Positions 12,054 through 22,900 of a stretch of 64,000 nucleotides of DNA are shown here, one piece after another. Origin of the DNA: Patiria pectinifera (taxonomy: Eukaryota > Echinodermata > Asteroidea > Valvatida > Asterinidae); NCBI GenBank assembly GCA_029964075.1, contig CM057136.1, forward strand, positions 4,216,001 through 4,280,000, given 5' to 3'. The position numbers and the translations under genes were made by a program. The notes beneath the pieces were generated by a model. That model was given only the letters and a program-made list of their open reading frames with translations. It had not been told where the DNA came from and searched no databases. Within the stretch, counting starts at the first letter, position 1; each line of letters opens with the position of its first letter.

Positions 12054-12994
12054 TGGAAGTGTAGATTACGGAAGTGTAGATAGGACATGGTTAAAAAAAA
12101 AACTAATTCGTACGTACGAATTACTAAACCGTACGTACGAATTACTAAATCGTACGTACGAAATAATTAGTAATTCGTACGTACGGTTTAGTAATTCGTA
12201 CGTACGATTTAGTAATTCGTACGTACGGTTTAGTAATTCCAGTGACGTAGCCAGGAATTTTCCAGTGGGGGTGGGGGGCCGCCGGGGGGCCTGGAACATT
12301 TCAGGGGGGGGGGCGTCATGTAGATCAATGATAATTTTTAGAAACTCAAAATCTCATTGGGAGGGCGACTTTGGGGGAACAAGGTTTCATGGGGGCTGTC
12401 GCAGTGGCGTGGCCACGGGGAGGGCGTGGGGTGACAGCCCCCCATGAAACCTTGTCGCCCACCAGTCACCCGCACTGAGATTTTGAGTTTCTAAACAAAT
12501 TATCATTGATGTACATGACACCCCCCATGAAATGTTCCAGCCCCCAGCGCCGCCCCCACTGAAAAATTCCTGGCTACGCCACTGCCCCCACGCCCCTCCC
12601 CCTCCCGTGGCTACGCCACTGAGTAATTCGTACGTGCGATTTATTAATTCGTACGTACGGTTTAGTAATTCGTACGTACGGTTTAGTAATTCGTACGTAC
12701 GAATTAGTATTTCGTACGTACGGTTTAGTAATTCGTACGTACGGTTTAGTAATTCGTACGTACGAATTAGTATTTCGTACGTACGGTTTAGTAATTCGTA
12801 CGTACGGTTTAGTAATTCATACGTACGAATTAGTATTTCGTACGTACGGTTTAGTAATTCGTACGTACGAATTAGTAATTCGTACGTACGAATTAGTATT
12901 TCGTACGTACGAATTAGTATTTCGTACGTACGGTTTAGTAATTCGTACGTACGAATTAGTTTTATTTTTAACCATGTCCTATCTACACTTCCAT
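12054..12994. mobile_element. FoldBack-like element with GTACGTAC subrepeats in its arms
   Basis: The outer ends (GGAAGTGTAGATAGGACATG at about 12070 and CATGTCCTATCTACACTTCC at about 12973) are inverse complements. Inside each lies an array of roughly 21-bp units sharing the palindrome CGTACGTACG joined by AATTAGTAATT or GTTTAGTAATT spacers: about six in the left arm (12103-12239) and about sixteen in the right (12627-12957). Long inverted arms made of short tandem repeats are the hallmark of FoldBack-type elements. A separate GC-rich element (12240-12621) sits between the arms. The 155-codon open frame across the right arm (SYVRFSN-type repeats) is not a gene. Confidence 0.8.
12240..12621. 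mobile_element. hAT-like non-autonomous element with 8-bp flanking duplication
   Basis: Ends read CAGTGACGTAGCCAGG and GGCTACGCCACTG, and the element is bordered on both sides by AGTAATTC, an 8-bp repeat as expected of hAT-type insertions. Because the host is a tandem array containing AGTAATTC, the duplication could be coincidental. A second pair of similar termini inside (GCAGTGGCGTGGCCACGGGG near 12400 and GGCTACGCCACTGCCCCCAC near 12572) indicates a nested related copy. G/C homopolymer runs are typical of this family; no ORF. Confidence 0.7.
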
Positions 12995-13571
12995 ACTAAA
13001 GCATTTAAGACTGACTGAATAATTATGAGGACAAAGTAACGATCCAAAATGGCTACTATTATACCATAAAGTTGCGCGCATTTATCTTGTCTCCAGATAT
13101 CATCAAGTTGTCTTACCAAACCTTAGTATTGATGAGCTTCAAATTCACCAGGTTGCTTACTGGCACAGTTACTCGATTAAAACGTAATGGAAAATCATGT
13201 GGACAATGATAAAATTGTGATATTTAACTCAGAAAACAAAAACGGGGAACTTGATCAAGTCCCTCACGTTAGGCAGGCTTCGCCTAATGTTTAGCCCTAT
13301 TTACGGACACCTCATTTCCCCTCTCTTTGTTTTTGTGGGCTTAATATCAAGATGATATAATTTTTCACATGATTTCCCATTTATTTGTGTTGGGGTAACT
13401 GTGCCAGTAAGTATCTTTGTGAATTTGAAGCTCATCAATACTGAGGTTTGGCAAGACTACTTGTTGATGATATAAGAGGGAAAAGGAAATGCGCGCAACT
13501 TTAGGGTATATGGCAGCCATTTTGGATCTTTATTATGTCCTCAAAATCTTCAAGTCTCTGATATGCTTTAG
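12995..13571. mobile_element. Fold-back element, arms about 170 bp
   Basis: ACTAAAGCATTTAAGACTGA (12996 on) pairs with the inverse complement of the right end (ATGCTTTAG at about 13570). CCAAAATGGCTAC (13047) pairs with GCAGCCATTTTGG. CAAATTCACCAGGTTGCTTACTGG pairs with its inverse near 13400-13430. It directly abuts the GTACGTAC fold-back element. Non-coding. Confidence 0.8.
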
Positions 13572-15347
13572 AAAATGTTATTTAAGTAAGGATATGTAAG
13601 TAAAATCCCCAAAATATACTTTTCAAAAAATAAAAAAATTAACATCTAACCAAATATGGGAATAAATATATTACACGGCAGGGATTAACGCTTTACGCAA
13701 ATTAGGAACCCTTTCCAAACGAATTTCAGGTGTCACCCCTTCTAAATATCTTCTCTGGGGCTATAAGAATCTATCTGCAAAGTTTAGTGCTTTGGACCAG
13801 TCGGTCACGATTCCAACCGTATGCAACCTGACTAGTACAGGTGAGGTTGAACAGGTTGCAAATGTCAACGGATCAGTGCCGCGGTTAGCGCGTGGAGTGA
13901 CCTCTTCTGTTTTCCAACTCCTCTCAGTATTTCTTTTTGTAAAAAAAGAAAGAAAATAAGTAATTTAGCATTTTCAGCAATTCTCAATATGTAAACAAGC
14001 CTGGTGTGGCGCTGTATGAAACCTGTGGCTGTGTACATAAAATGTCCAGAATGTTTAGCATTTGATGCATTGCCCTTGAATGTATTATTGATGAATAAAT
14101 GAAATGCGAATAAAAAGTAATTATAAAGGGCCTGTCACATTAGATGCGCTCTCATAGGAGACCTTACGGCGACCGAAAATACTAAATAAATTTAACAATC
14201 GCAGCAAGGACGCAAGAAAATGGCAATTTTCTGTATTAAGTGGCCAGAAAATAGCTCAAGCTACGCTCATACTGTGCTCATCTCGCGCTTACGATGCGCT
14301 CAACTCGCTCTCTATGCGCCCCTGTCAAGCCCAATTACTCGATCTAGTCGCTGCCGCTGCGCTGTCACTGCACCCACACTACGCTTTGCTCGCTGTTGAT
14401 AAGTCGCGCTCTCTATCCGACCAAAATACGCTTACGTGACGTCATTTGCGCTGTATAAATACCACAACAAAACGGTAAATCCGCAGTCCAGTTTCAAATT
14501 TATTCTACAAGTTAATCGCAGTCGCGTTGCTTTCTCATGAAGACTACATCGACTGCCTTGCGCCTAGGCTGCCTCAATGCAACCTCGCCCCCAGCGTGTC
14601 GAGCAGTACGCGCCGACCACTACCTGCTCTCTCGCCCTGGTATTGGATCATTTGCATGTGCAAGATTTTTGAACACATATGGAAATGAAGAATAGTCTGG
14701 TGTCTACCTGTGCGTTACATTTGCGTTTGTTTTTGTGTGCGGTGTCTGGGGTAAAAACGGAATCAATAGTTCGTTGCAGCGCGAGCATGGCATGAGCTAC
14801 GAAAATACGATTTTATATTAATTAAACTGTTACGAGCTTAACGAGACAACATGCAGTATCACATTTAATTCATATTAATAAGAACAAATTGGAAAGGAAA
14901 TGAATATTTTCGAGAAGGCGCGGACGAATGATCGCGAAAACACGTACTGCACGTTGTCAATAACAACACCAAGTATACGATATAAATCCATTGCTAGCCA
15001 ATTGCGGTATCGAATCAGGAAACAGGAAGAAAGTTTCCTATCCAGGGCTTACTATTGGAAACGAGGTTGGAAATAAAGTAAGCACTGGGGACGATGTTGA
15101 CCTAAATGCCACTCCAATGTCGCACGATTCACGCTTACAAAGCGCCCGAGTTGCGTCATTACGGCGCCCTGGCCGCGAATCTTTTTTCCCAAACGACATC
15201 TGCTTTCCATCTTCTGACTGGTTCATTAAATGCATATCTAATGTCTTGTTCTCCACAACACAAACCCAAGATAGGCTTTACGTCTGGTGAGAAATGTTCC
15301 TTCATCACTTTACTTATTTAAGAGGTAAAATGAGAAGGAGTGAAAAA
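13572..15347. other. Intergenic region, no gene recognised
   Basis: Non-coding as far as I can see. A repeat-like stretch rich in GCGCTC/TGCGCT motifs (14140-14420) reads like diverged repeat DNA. Open frames at 14991-15321 overlap on both strands and have no family signature. Confidence 0.4.
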
Positions 15348-15419
15348 TGCTCACTGAGATTCGAACTCGGATCACCTGATTAGAAGTCAGGACTTCTTCC
15401 AACTAGTCCACGAATGAGC
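15348..15419 (-). tRNA. tRNA-Arg(TCT)-like gene or tRNA-derived pseudogene
   Basis: On the minus strand the 72 nt fold as a cloverleaf. The acceptor is GCTCATT/AGTGAGC (one G-U) with discriminator A. The D-stem is GGAC/GTCC, the anticodon stem CCTGA/TCAGG with loop CTTCTAA (anticodon TCT), and the T-arm CCGAG-TTCGAAT-CTCAG has one mismatch. Box A (TGGACTAGTTGG) and box B (AGTTCGAATCT) are recognisable. Positions 8-9 are C-G rather than the near-invariant U at 8, and the T-stem mismatch is unusual, so it may be a tRNA-like SINE head or decayed copy. Confidence 0.55.
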
Positions 15420-15771
15420 TGCCAATCGTCGGTGATTTAAGCACTATTATTCCTTGTTATATAACTTATTCTCTAATTTTCCTGGACATCATGAATATGC
15501 ATAACGCAGAGAGAGAGAGTGCCCTCTTTTGATATTGTCCGATCTCGTTTGGGAAAAGAAATTTCGCGCCCTGGCCAGAGCGCAGAGGTGTTGCGATTGT
15601 TTTGAGCATGCTCAATAACGTTGGCGCCCATCGGGCGATCTATGTAGTTGTCGCTGCGATATAGTATTTGTTGTTGGCCCCGGCCATTTTTCAAGCACCC
15701 AGTGGAAGCGCATAATATGATCGCAGACAGTGTGACAGGACCTTTAAGTATAAAGTTCAACAAGGAAATTG

Positions 15772-15960
15772 ACTGGAGCGGGGTTTGCGACCTCCGGATT
15801 TCCGTATCGGTGGGTGCTCTGCCAACTGAGCTATCACCTTATGTTGCTTTAGCCTTTATTCAAGTCCCATGCGCTTACCCGGACACGTGACGCGCCCCAG
15901 ATGCTGGCACGTAAAAAGACTAGCTCGAGCGGCGAAGCCGCGAGGGCCTTTACCATCTCG
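15772..15960 (-). repeat. tRNA-derived SINE-like repeat, copy 1
   Basis: Minus strand 15840-15772 looks like a decayed tRNA: GGTGATAGCTCAGTTGGCAG (box A) and GGTCGCAAACCCCGCTCC (box B position). The adjoining block at 15861-15926, containing CTTACCCGGACACGTG and ATGCTGGCACGTAAAAAGAC, recurs at 25607-25672, showing it is dispersed. Confidence 0.6.
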
Positions 15961-16329
15961 TAGAGAGCGCTTATGCATTTCTTTACATTTTGTCTACCGA
16001 TTTGGTAGACAAATTTCATGCATAATGCATTACACGGTGAATATTGACCAATGAAAATTCAGAATTACTAACAGCTGTTTAGACGATGTGACGTCACACG
16101 CACTCAAAGGAAATATCAGAGCACAGCAAGATAACCGACGACTTCCACGGCAAAAGTATCGTTGACGATTTTAAGCTTAGATTCTGAACGTATCTCGCAC
16201 ATTTCAACCTCAACAATGCCATGCAATAAGGTTTCTTGAACGGTACATTATGTCTCGTAAACCTGCCTAATGGGTTTCTGCAATGGGTTTCTTGTCAAAC
16301 CGGCCGTGACATATAGGTCGGAAACCGGT

Positions 16330-16480
16330 TTTTTTTTTACTGCAAGTATACTGGCTTCACATATTAAAGCAGCGTTCCAAAAAATGACTGGAATATCCTT
16401 CCTTGGAAGGATTAATATATTATATTAAAATAATCTTGTAATGTGGAACTTACACGGTACCGAGGATGCGACCGGGCCGT
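16330..16480. repeat. Dispersed repeat shared with 25100-25210
   Basis: The block TTCCAAAAAATGACTGGAATATCCTTCCTTGGAAGG ... AATAATCTTGTAATG (in parts) matches TTCCAAAAATGACTTAAATATCC...AGAATCTTGTAATG at 25108-25170. Both copies lie near copies of the SINE-like repeat, so they may belong to one composite element. Confidence 0.55.
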
Positions 16481-17634
16481 GGGTTGGGAAGAATAATTCA
16501 ATCACACGTGATCAACCAACCGCCAATCTTAGATGAAGGGGATTTATTCCGGTGATATTATTTGACATAATGTGTACATGATTCTTTCCGTGTTTGCAGT
16601 AGGCAAAACATGGAGGCACTGTTTTTTTTTTAACAAAGCATATTTTACTCATAAAAGATGTGGGACTAAAGTGGTTCGTTTGCCGACTCAATGACGGATC
16701 CTGGATTTACAAAGGTGGATGGGTGGACATAGAAATGATTCCCGGTCCCTCTATTGTCCTTAGGACTACAAAAGTATGCAAATTACATGCAGTACTAGTA
16801 AGATGCACCCATAATGCAACGGGGTTGCTGCACTGAAAAAAGATGGCGGCCAATAATGTGTGATGTACAAATACGTGTAATTACGAAGGATCGTTTAGAT
16901 TTTCGCTCAATAATCTAAAGTGTCTCTGGCAACTAACGATAAAGAGAGGGGCACTGTTTTTCAGTATTTCAAACTTTTGCAGTTGAAATGCTTGAAAAGT
17001 TGCCCTCGTGGAGACACTATAGCGAGTTTGCCTACTGATTATGGCAAGAGTATACCCTAAAAGAGCTGGGTTATTTTGACCATCTCTCAGCCGGGGGGGG
17101 GGGGGCGGATTCCTCCCCCCCCTAAGATCTCGGCCATCGAGTTACAACATTTTTTTGAAAACTTGGTACTTGCATAGAGCAACTCATCATGAACATACCC
17201 AAGAAATTTCGTGACTATAGGTCAAAGGGTTTTGGAATTATGGCTAATTAATTATTCATATGTACGAGTGGCAATTCTGCTCTGTGTACAGGACGTATAT
17301 GGGAAAATTCAGTTTTCACGGCGCGTAGCGCCGGAAAATATTTCGCTGCGCGGCAACCCGTGGTCCGATTTTTATGTTTTTGGTATCAAAAGATGTGCAA
17401 GGCTCGAGGCTAAAAAGTCATAACAGCTCGGGTCACGAAATTTTTTTATTTAAAGTATTGCGGAAAAAGTTGGGGGGAGGGGCAGATTCCGCCCCCGGCC
17501 TTTTTAGGGTCAAGCTCTGGCAGGAGCTTCCACATGTCACTTGGTTATCGGTCTGTCGGTCTATCGGTCAGTCGGTCTGTCCTCAAAAATTGACCAAAAA
17601 TATTTGACAAAAATTGAGCAAGTGTCATATGCCG
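16481..17634. other. Intergenic, no gene recognised
   Basis: A G-run and C-run pair at 17092-17130 (GGGGGGGGGGGG, CCCCCCCC) is the kind of terminus seen in the GC-run transposon relics elsewhere in this window. GTCTGTCGGTCTATCGGTCA-type tracts lie at 17550-17585. No supported coding region. Confidence 0.4.
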
Positions 17635-17635
17635 T

Positions 17636-17995
17636 CGTCAGTAAATACACTCTTGACGAAAGTTTTCGGAACACGGACTTGCGCATGTGCGTCTATTTTG
17701 CATATGTCTGTCCCCGAAAAAAAAATTACCAAAAACGAGCCCCCTAAGATTCCCATTAAATATAACTCCCAAATTTTAAAAGAACACCGAACAAAATAAA
17801 TTAACTAGTTAACAACAATTGTTGACGAAAATTTTCGGAACACGGGCTTTGTCTCCTTCGAATACGCATGTGCGTCTATTTTGCATATGTCTGTCCCCGG
17901 AAAATTGACCGAAAATAAGCCCCTAAGTTTCCCATTAAATATAACTACCAAATTTTAAAAGAACACCGAACAAAATAAATTTAATAGTTAACAAA
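17636..17995. repeat. Two tandem copies of an about 175-bp unit
   Basis: TTGACGAAAGTTTTCGGAAC at about 17652 and TTGACGAAAATTTTCGGAAC at about 17821 start two similar blocks. Each continues through GCGCATGTGCG or ACGCATGTGCG, TCTATTTTGCATATGTCTGT and AAATTTTAAAAGAACACCGA. Non-coding. Confidence 0.8.
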
Positions 17996-19703
17996 ACATG
18001 TTTGTAACAATTCATACAGTTGTTTATGAACATTTTTAAATGGAGGCTAATGTGCAGTAATATGATAGTTACGTGGTATTACGATGGTTGGACGTTATCT
18101 AGAAGGAGAAAATGAAAATTGACCAAACGATGGTGCTCCATATGTGCCATCGGCGTCGCATCATCGCCAGAGCTTCTTATGCACTCGCACTTATTTTATA
18201 ATCATGTGTTTAGCCGTCATCCGTGCGCAAAGCTGTAAACATTTTTAAAGAATACAAAATCATACTGCGCACGCGCTCAGGTAATCCGATCGATGGCTTT
18301 AAATGGTAATTAGCTACCGGTCCCCATAGTATGGGAGCAGGAACCAGACTATCAAATGAAATCCATATGTATAGAGAGAGTCTTCTCTTACGCCATTTAA
18401 GTTAAAGGGTTCATGCAATGACTTTTTTTTAAGGGTCATTACGTTTAAATAGTGATATTCTTTGAACAGATTGAGCAATTTCAGTATTTTCTTTCATCTA
18501 AAAGTAGTGTCTAAACTTTGCAGATTTTTCTCATCGGTGATTCAGAAGCGAGAAGGTTAATACAATTACGTTTATGGCACATGATGCATGGCTGACTGAT
18601 TAACCGCTGGATCAGTTATTATTCTCTCATTCCCGTACCAGCCTATAAGCAGTCATGTGGTTGCTAAGGTAAAGCGCCTGCCGTTGTTAAGCAAAGCTAA
18701 TCCGATTACGTACTTAGACGCTATAGCAGAGCAGTGAAATTCATGCACCACAAAAAAACATGGCCTTTTGAACGTTGTGTTTCTCAGAAAATATGCACAG
18801 TATGATTGAAAAGTTAAATTATAACGGAAGAAGAAATTCTTATCTTCATGTCAGTGAAAAAAAATCGCCGTCATCGATGCCGAAACGTCAATACTGGTTA
18901 CTGGTATAGCTGACCTTCAAGTCTGCAAGAAATCGTTCGGAAACTTCCCCAAATCTCTGTATTTATATCTATTTCTAGGAATTTCTGAAAATTGTTATTT
19001 CACGAGCAGTTGAACACATATCATCTAAGTATATTCCGAATTTCAGCTTATTATGTTGTTGCAAACGCTAGTGCTACAATTTGAACGATCTCCATGGAAA
19101 ATTTCGACGATGATTTCTGCCTACCCAAGTCACATGCATTGTTCAGCAAAGTGCCCTAGGCGCTACGGTTGACCGATTTCGGCCAAGCCACACAATATCG
19201 TATTGTAGATTAGCATATTCATTAGCGTCACTCGGCGTGTTTTGGCGTGGGTCTCGGTATCGACCATTGGAAGCCGGCAAAAAGGTTGATATTAATCAAT
19301 AAATAACTCGTGAAGGAGTCTTTTCTCAACATTTTACTGCACACCATAATGGATAGGAACCTTATAAATAATTGTGAGGCTTGAAAAGATTGACAGCTAT
19401 TGCAAACGTCAGTGTTACAACTTTCAATGATACACGTAGCCAGGACTATTTTTTCAATTTCAACGTAAGTAATGAACACATCACAAGGATTTTTAGCATA
19501 TACTTGGATCATTATGAGGAAAGTAAACCCTGAAAATTGCATTAAGATATGGTCTTCCAAACGGGAGAAATTAATTTTCAAAGATTTCGCCCGCCTGTGT
19601 GAACATGTGTGTGCACATGTAGTTTCATTCAAAATGAAGTGTTATGTAACCTTTAGAAATCGCCCTTCGCATCCGTATGACTGTTAGTACGACGATTAAG
19701 CTC
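17996..19703. other. Region 3' of the UGT gene, no further gene seen
   Basis: About 1.7 kb without splice-supported coding sequence. The minus-strand UGT 3' UTR must begin at 19703 and run downward, but no polyadenylation site was assigned. Open frames at 19228-19687 overlap on opposite strands without family features. Confidence 0.4.
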
Positions 19704-19974
19704 TTATCCCTGCTTTTGTCTACGACAACAACATAACTTATTCAAGACCCATGAAACAGCTCCGATCGCCGCTACATAAATACATGCGACATCGAGTAGG
19801 ATGTGCTGGTACCAGGCGAGGCTGTCCTGTTTCGTCCGTAGATGCGCCGTACCGTGTTCCATGGCGTACTCGATCCAGCGGGCGGTCCGTGCCAAAGGCA
19901 AGCCCTCCGTCACGCCTCGCTCGCTCTGTGAGTCCCGTAACTTGCCCGACTCTCGCGTGGCATTCTCTTGGTAT
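19704..19974 (-). CDS. UGT exon 5 (membrane anchor and tail)
   Basis: 271 bp ending in a TAG stop. Acceptor CATCGACAG. It encodes a hydrophobic stretch LLDVACIYVAAIGAVSWVL followed by a Cys/Arg/Lys tail, as in ER-anchored UGTs. Confidence 0.88.
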
Positions 19975-22900
19975 CTGTCGATGTACAAACGAGACGAAAG
20001 GGAAAAATGCTTACTTACTTACAGAATCACCGACACCACGAAGTGACCTTAACCCCCGCGAAGTGGAAAATGTGTGTTTTGAGATACAAGCGATTTAAGT
20101 TGGCGATGTTTTGAAACGGTGATCTGAACATCGTTTTAGCCTCAAAATTCATATTTTTTTACATTGTCTGAAAGCTGGGATCTTGAATGTCACGTTAATG
20201 TATGATTTTCATTGAAATAAATTACTATTAATGAGTTATCAAACCAATTAACCATAACGTCACTTCGTGAAAACTCAAAATTCAGATTACGCTGTTTTCG
20301 AGTTTTCACGAAGTGACACTAACCACGTGTATTAGCTAATGGGTTAGCGCTACTTCGTGATGACGCCAGAAGTGAGTCGCGCATATCACGTGACATTTGT
20401 GTCACTTCGTGAAAACGCAAAATCCGTTTTTGACGCGTAGTGTGCAGGCACTTTACACGCGAAAGAATGGTATAGTACACTTCGTGAAAACGCATTTTCC
20501 GGTTTTGACCCATTAAGTTGCAAATGTTAATTAATGTTAATTAATGTCCTGGGATAGATTCAACACTGAATCCAAGTCAGATTTAACCTGACACTTGTCG
20601 GGTCAAAATACTCTTCTCATATTAAAATGACACCTCACAGGGTTGAATAACACGGAAGAGTCAGATATGTCGGTTATTTGACCCGAAAAAAAGTATAACT
20701 GATCAAAGTTTTGCAAAGATCTGGATCCATCTAAATGACAAGAAAGTGAAAAGGAATGATGATATATAAAAACTGTAATTCGCCAAGAACTGTTCTACTT
20801 CTAGATTGTTTACGCTTCTAATACAATGTAGATGACGTCTGACTTATGGTAGAAAAAGGTACATTTTGGTAATCTAATAACTTTAAACTTGACTCTGAAA
20901 TCATGACTTACGATGGGTCATCCAAGACGCGTCTGATCCCCTGGTAGAGCTGCTCCGACGTCAGACCTCGCACCCCCTGGGGGAAGTAGTCAGCCATGCC
21001 CACGTGATACTTGAGCCGGACCAGATCGTCCACCTGATCCGAGAACAGGGGAATCCCCAAAATGGGCACGCCGTAGTACATGGCCTCGTAGCCTCCGTTC
21101 AAGCCGCCGTGGTAGATCAATAGACGGGTCTTCTCGTGCGCTGAGTCAAGGCAAGAAAATAACAATAGGCATTAAAATAATCAGTTTAAAAAAAAAGGTT
21201 GGGTGGCAATTACGTTGTGTAAGGCGATCACGCCTGAAGTTCTCCCGAAACTCATTGCCATTGTGTAAAGATATTCCCTCAGCCACCATTGGCCTCCTAT
21301 GGCAATGCACACTCACCCATCAAGTCCTTCTGCGAGATCCACGGCACGAGCATGGTGTTGTTACCGAGTGCTCCGGGCCTCTCCTCGCCGAGGTACTTCC
21401 AGATGACCCGCTGGGGCAGTCTGGCCAGGGCCGCTGCGATCATTTCCGCCATGTCCATGTCCATGACGTGTAGCAGTGTGCTCACGGAGAAAATGACCAC
21501 CCCGTGCTCGCCTGAACCCTGGATGAAATCTTCGAAAACCTAGGAAGAGCATACGGAAAAAATAGACTTTCGAAACAGGTGCAAGCAGGGGCGGATCCAT
21601 CATTTGTTTTTGGGGGGGGGGGGTCATCCGCAAAATAATTCTCAAATGTGGATTTTTTTTTTGTGGACAATTTGCTTCCGTAAAATCAATGGGAGGGGGC
21701 TTGTGGCTCGCATCATACTTTCGATGGGGGTGCTGTCAAACCCGATGATCATCAACACTATATTTCAGAATTATAGTGTATAAATATCCCCTAGTCAGAT
21801 GAGCGGGGGGGGGGGGGGGTTTCCACATTTTTTTCCAGATGTTTCTATGAAAAAAAATGAGAAAACAGAGATTGGGGGGGGGGCGGGCGGGGGTTGACCC
21901 CAAAACACCCGCTCTGGGTCTGCGCCTGGCAAGTTTATACTCTTATTTAGGAGCTTGGTTAAAACGTGAAATAACCTGAACATTTTTAACATGATTGTGT
22001 TGCACGCCAAAGACTAGGCTCTTAATGGTCTTCATAAAAATAGACTGAGCCAAAAGCTAGGTACAGATAATGTAATGGGTTGGGATTTCGAGCCTAGAAG
22101 AGAGTTCTAACTCCACCTATGCATGCCAACTGGCTATAAATCCCAACCACTTGCCATCATCATGTGTTTTAAAATGTCATCAGAATTTACGTAGAAAAAT
22201 ATGCAAATACTTTCAGCTGTAATTGTGTGCAAAGGAAGACGGTTGTTGCTGTCTGCCTGTACCTGCGGCAATGGTTTGGTTGGACCAATTGTCAGCCCAC
22301 CGATCAGAATCGTGTTGGGAGAAATCGGCCTAGGAAACTCCATGTGAAAATCCCAGTTGAGGATGAAGAGTTCGGAGCGGGCCACGATCTCCTTGGTGCC
22401 CATCCGGGTGTCCAGGCCAGCCTCGGCCCGGGCCCGGTCCACGTCGGCAAACAGGACGTAGTCGTAGATGAGCAGCGTGACGGCCGATATCAGGTAATTC
22501 TTGACTCGCTCGGGGAACGACATGATATCTGTGTACCCGGTGACGTACTCGGGGACGTAGGCTAAAGGGCTGGGCTGCTTGGCCCAGCGGCTGTACCGCG
22601 TGCCCAGAAAGCCGCCGCTGACGGTGTTGATGAACGGCACCTTGAGGATGTCGTGGGCCACCGAGCTGCACGCCGGACGATTGAATTCGCAAAGGACCAA
22701 GTCGAAGTTGGCTGCACGGAGCTCGTCGCAATCCGTCGCTTGGAATAACATTCTATTAAGGCCTCCGACTAAGTCGAAAAGGCGTTTGATATCGTCGTCC
22801 GGCCTTCCAAGCCACATCTTCGCATACCTGATGACAAGTAATTTGTAAAAAGAGGTATGGCTTGTCAGATGGAAAGAATCGTTTGAAAATCTTCTAATGT

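Noticed and set aside
12627..12957. Possible CRISPR-like array of regularly spaced 21-bp repeats
   Set aside because: Spacers are not unique, the unit is contiguous, and the genome is clearly eukaryotic.
12532..12999. 155-codon open frame of SYVRFSN/SYVRISI repeats
   Set aside because: It is a translation of the GTACGTAC minisatellite arm of a fold-back element; periodicity comes from the DNA repeat and there is no splice or family support.
14991..15763. Possible fold-back around the tRNA-like sequence (CGCCCTGGCC...TTTCCCAAACGA and its inverse near 15547-15580)
   Set aside because: Only one block of about 35 bp pairs convincingly; the rest does not align, so I did not call an element.
22330..22731. 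133-codon Arg/His-rich frame on the minus strand
   Set aside because: Out-of-frame shadow of UGT exon 2 caused by its high GC content.
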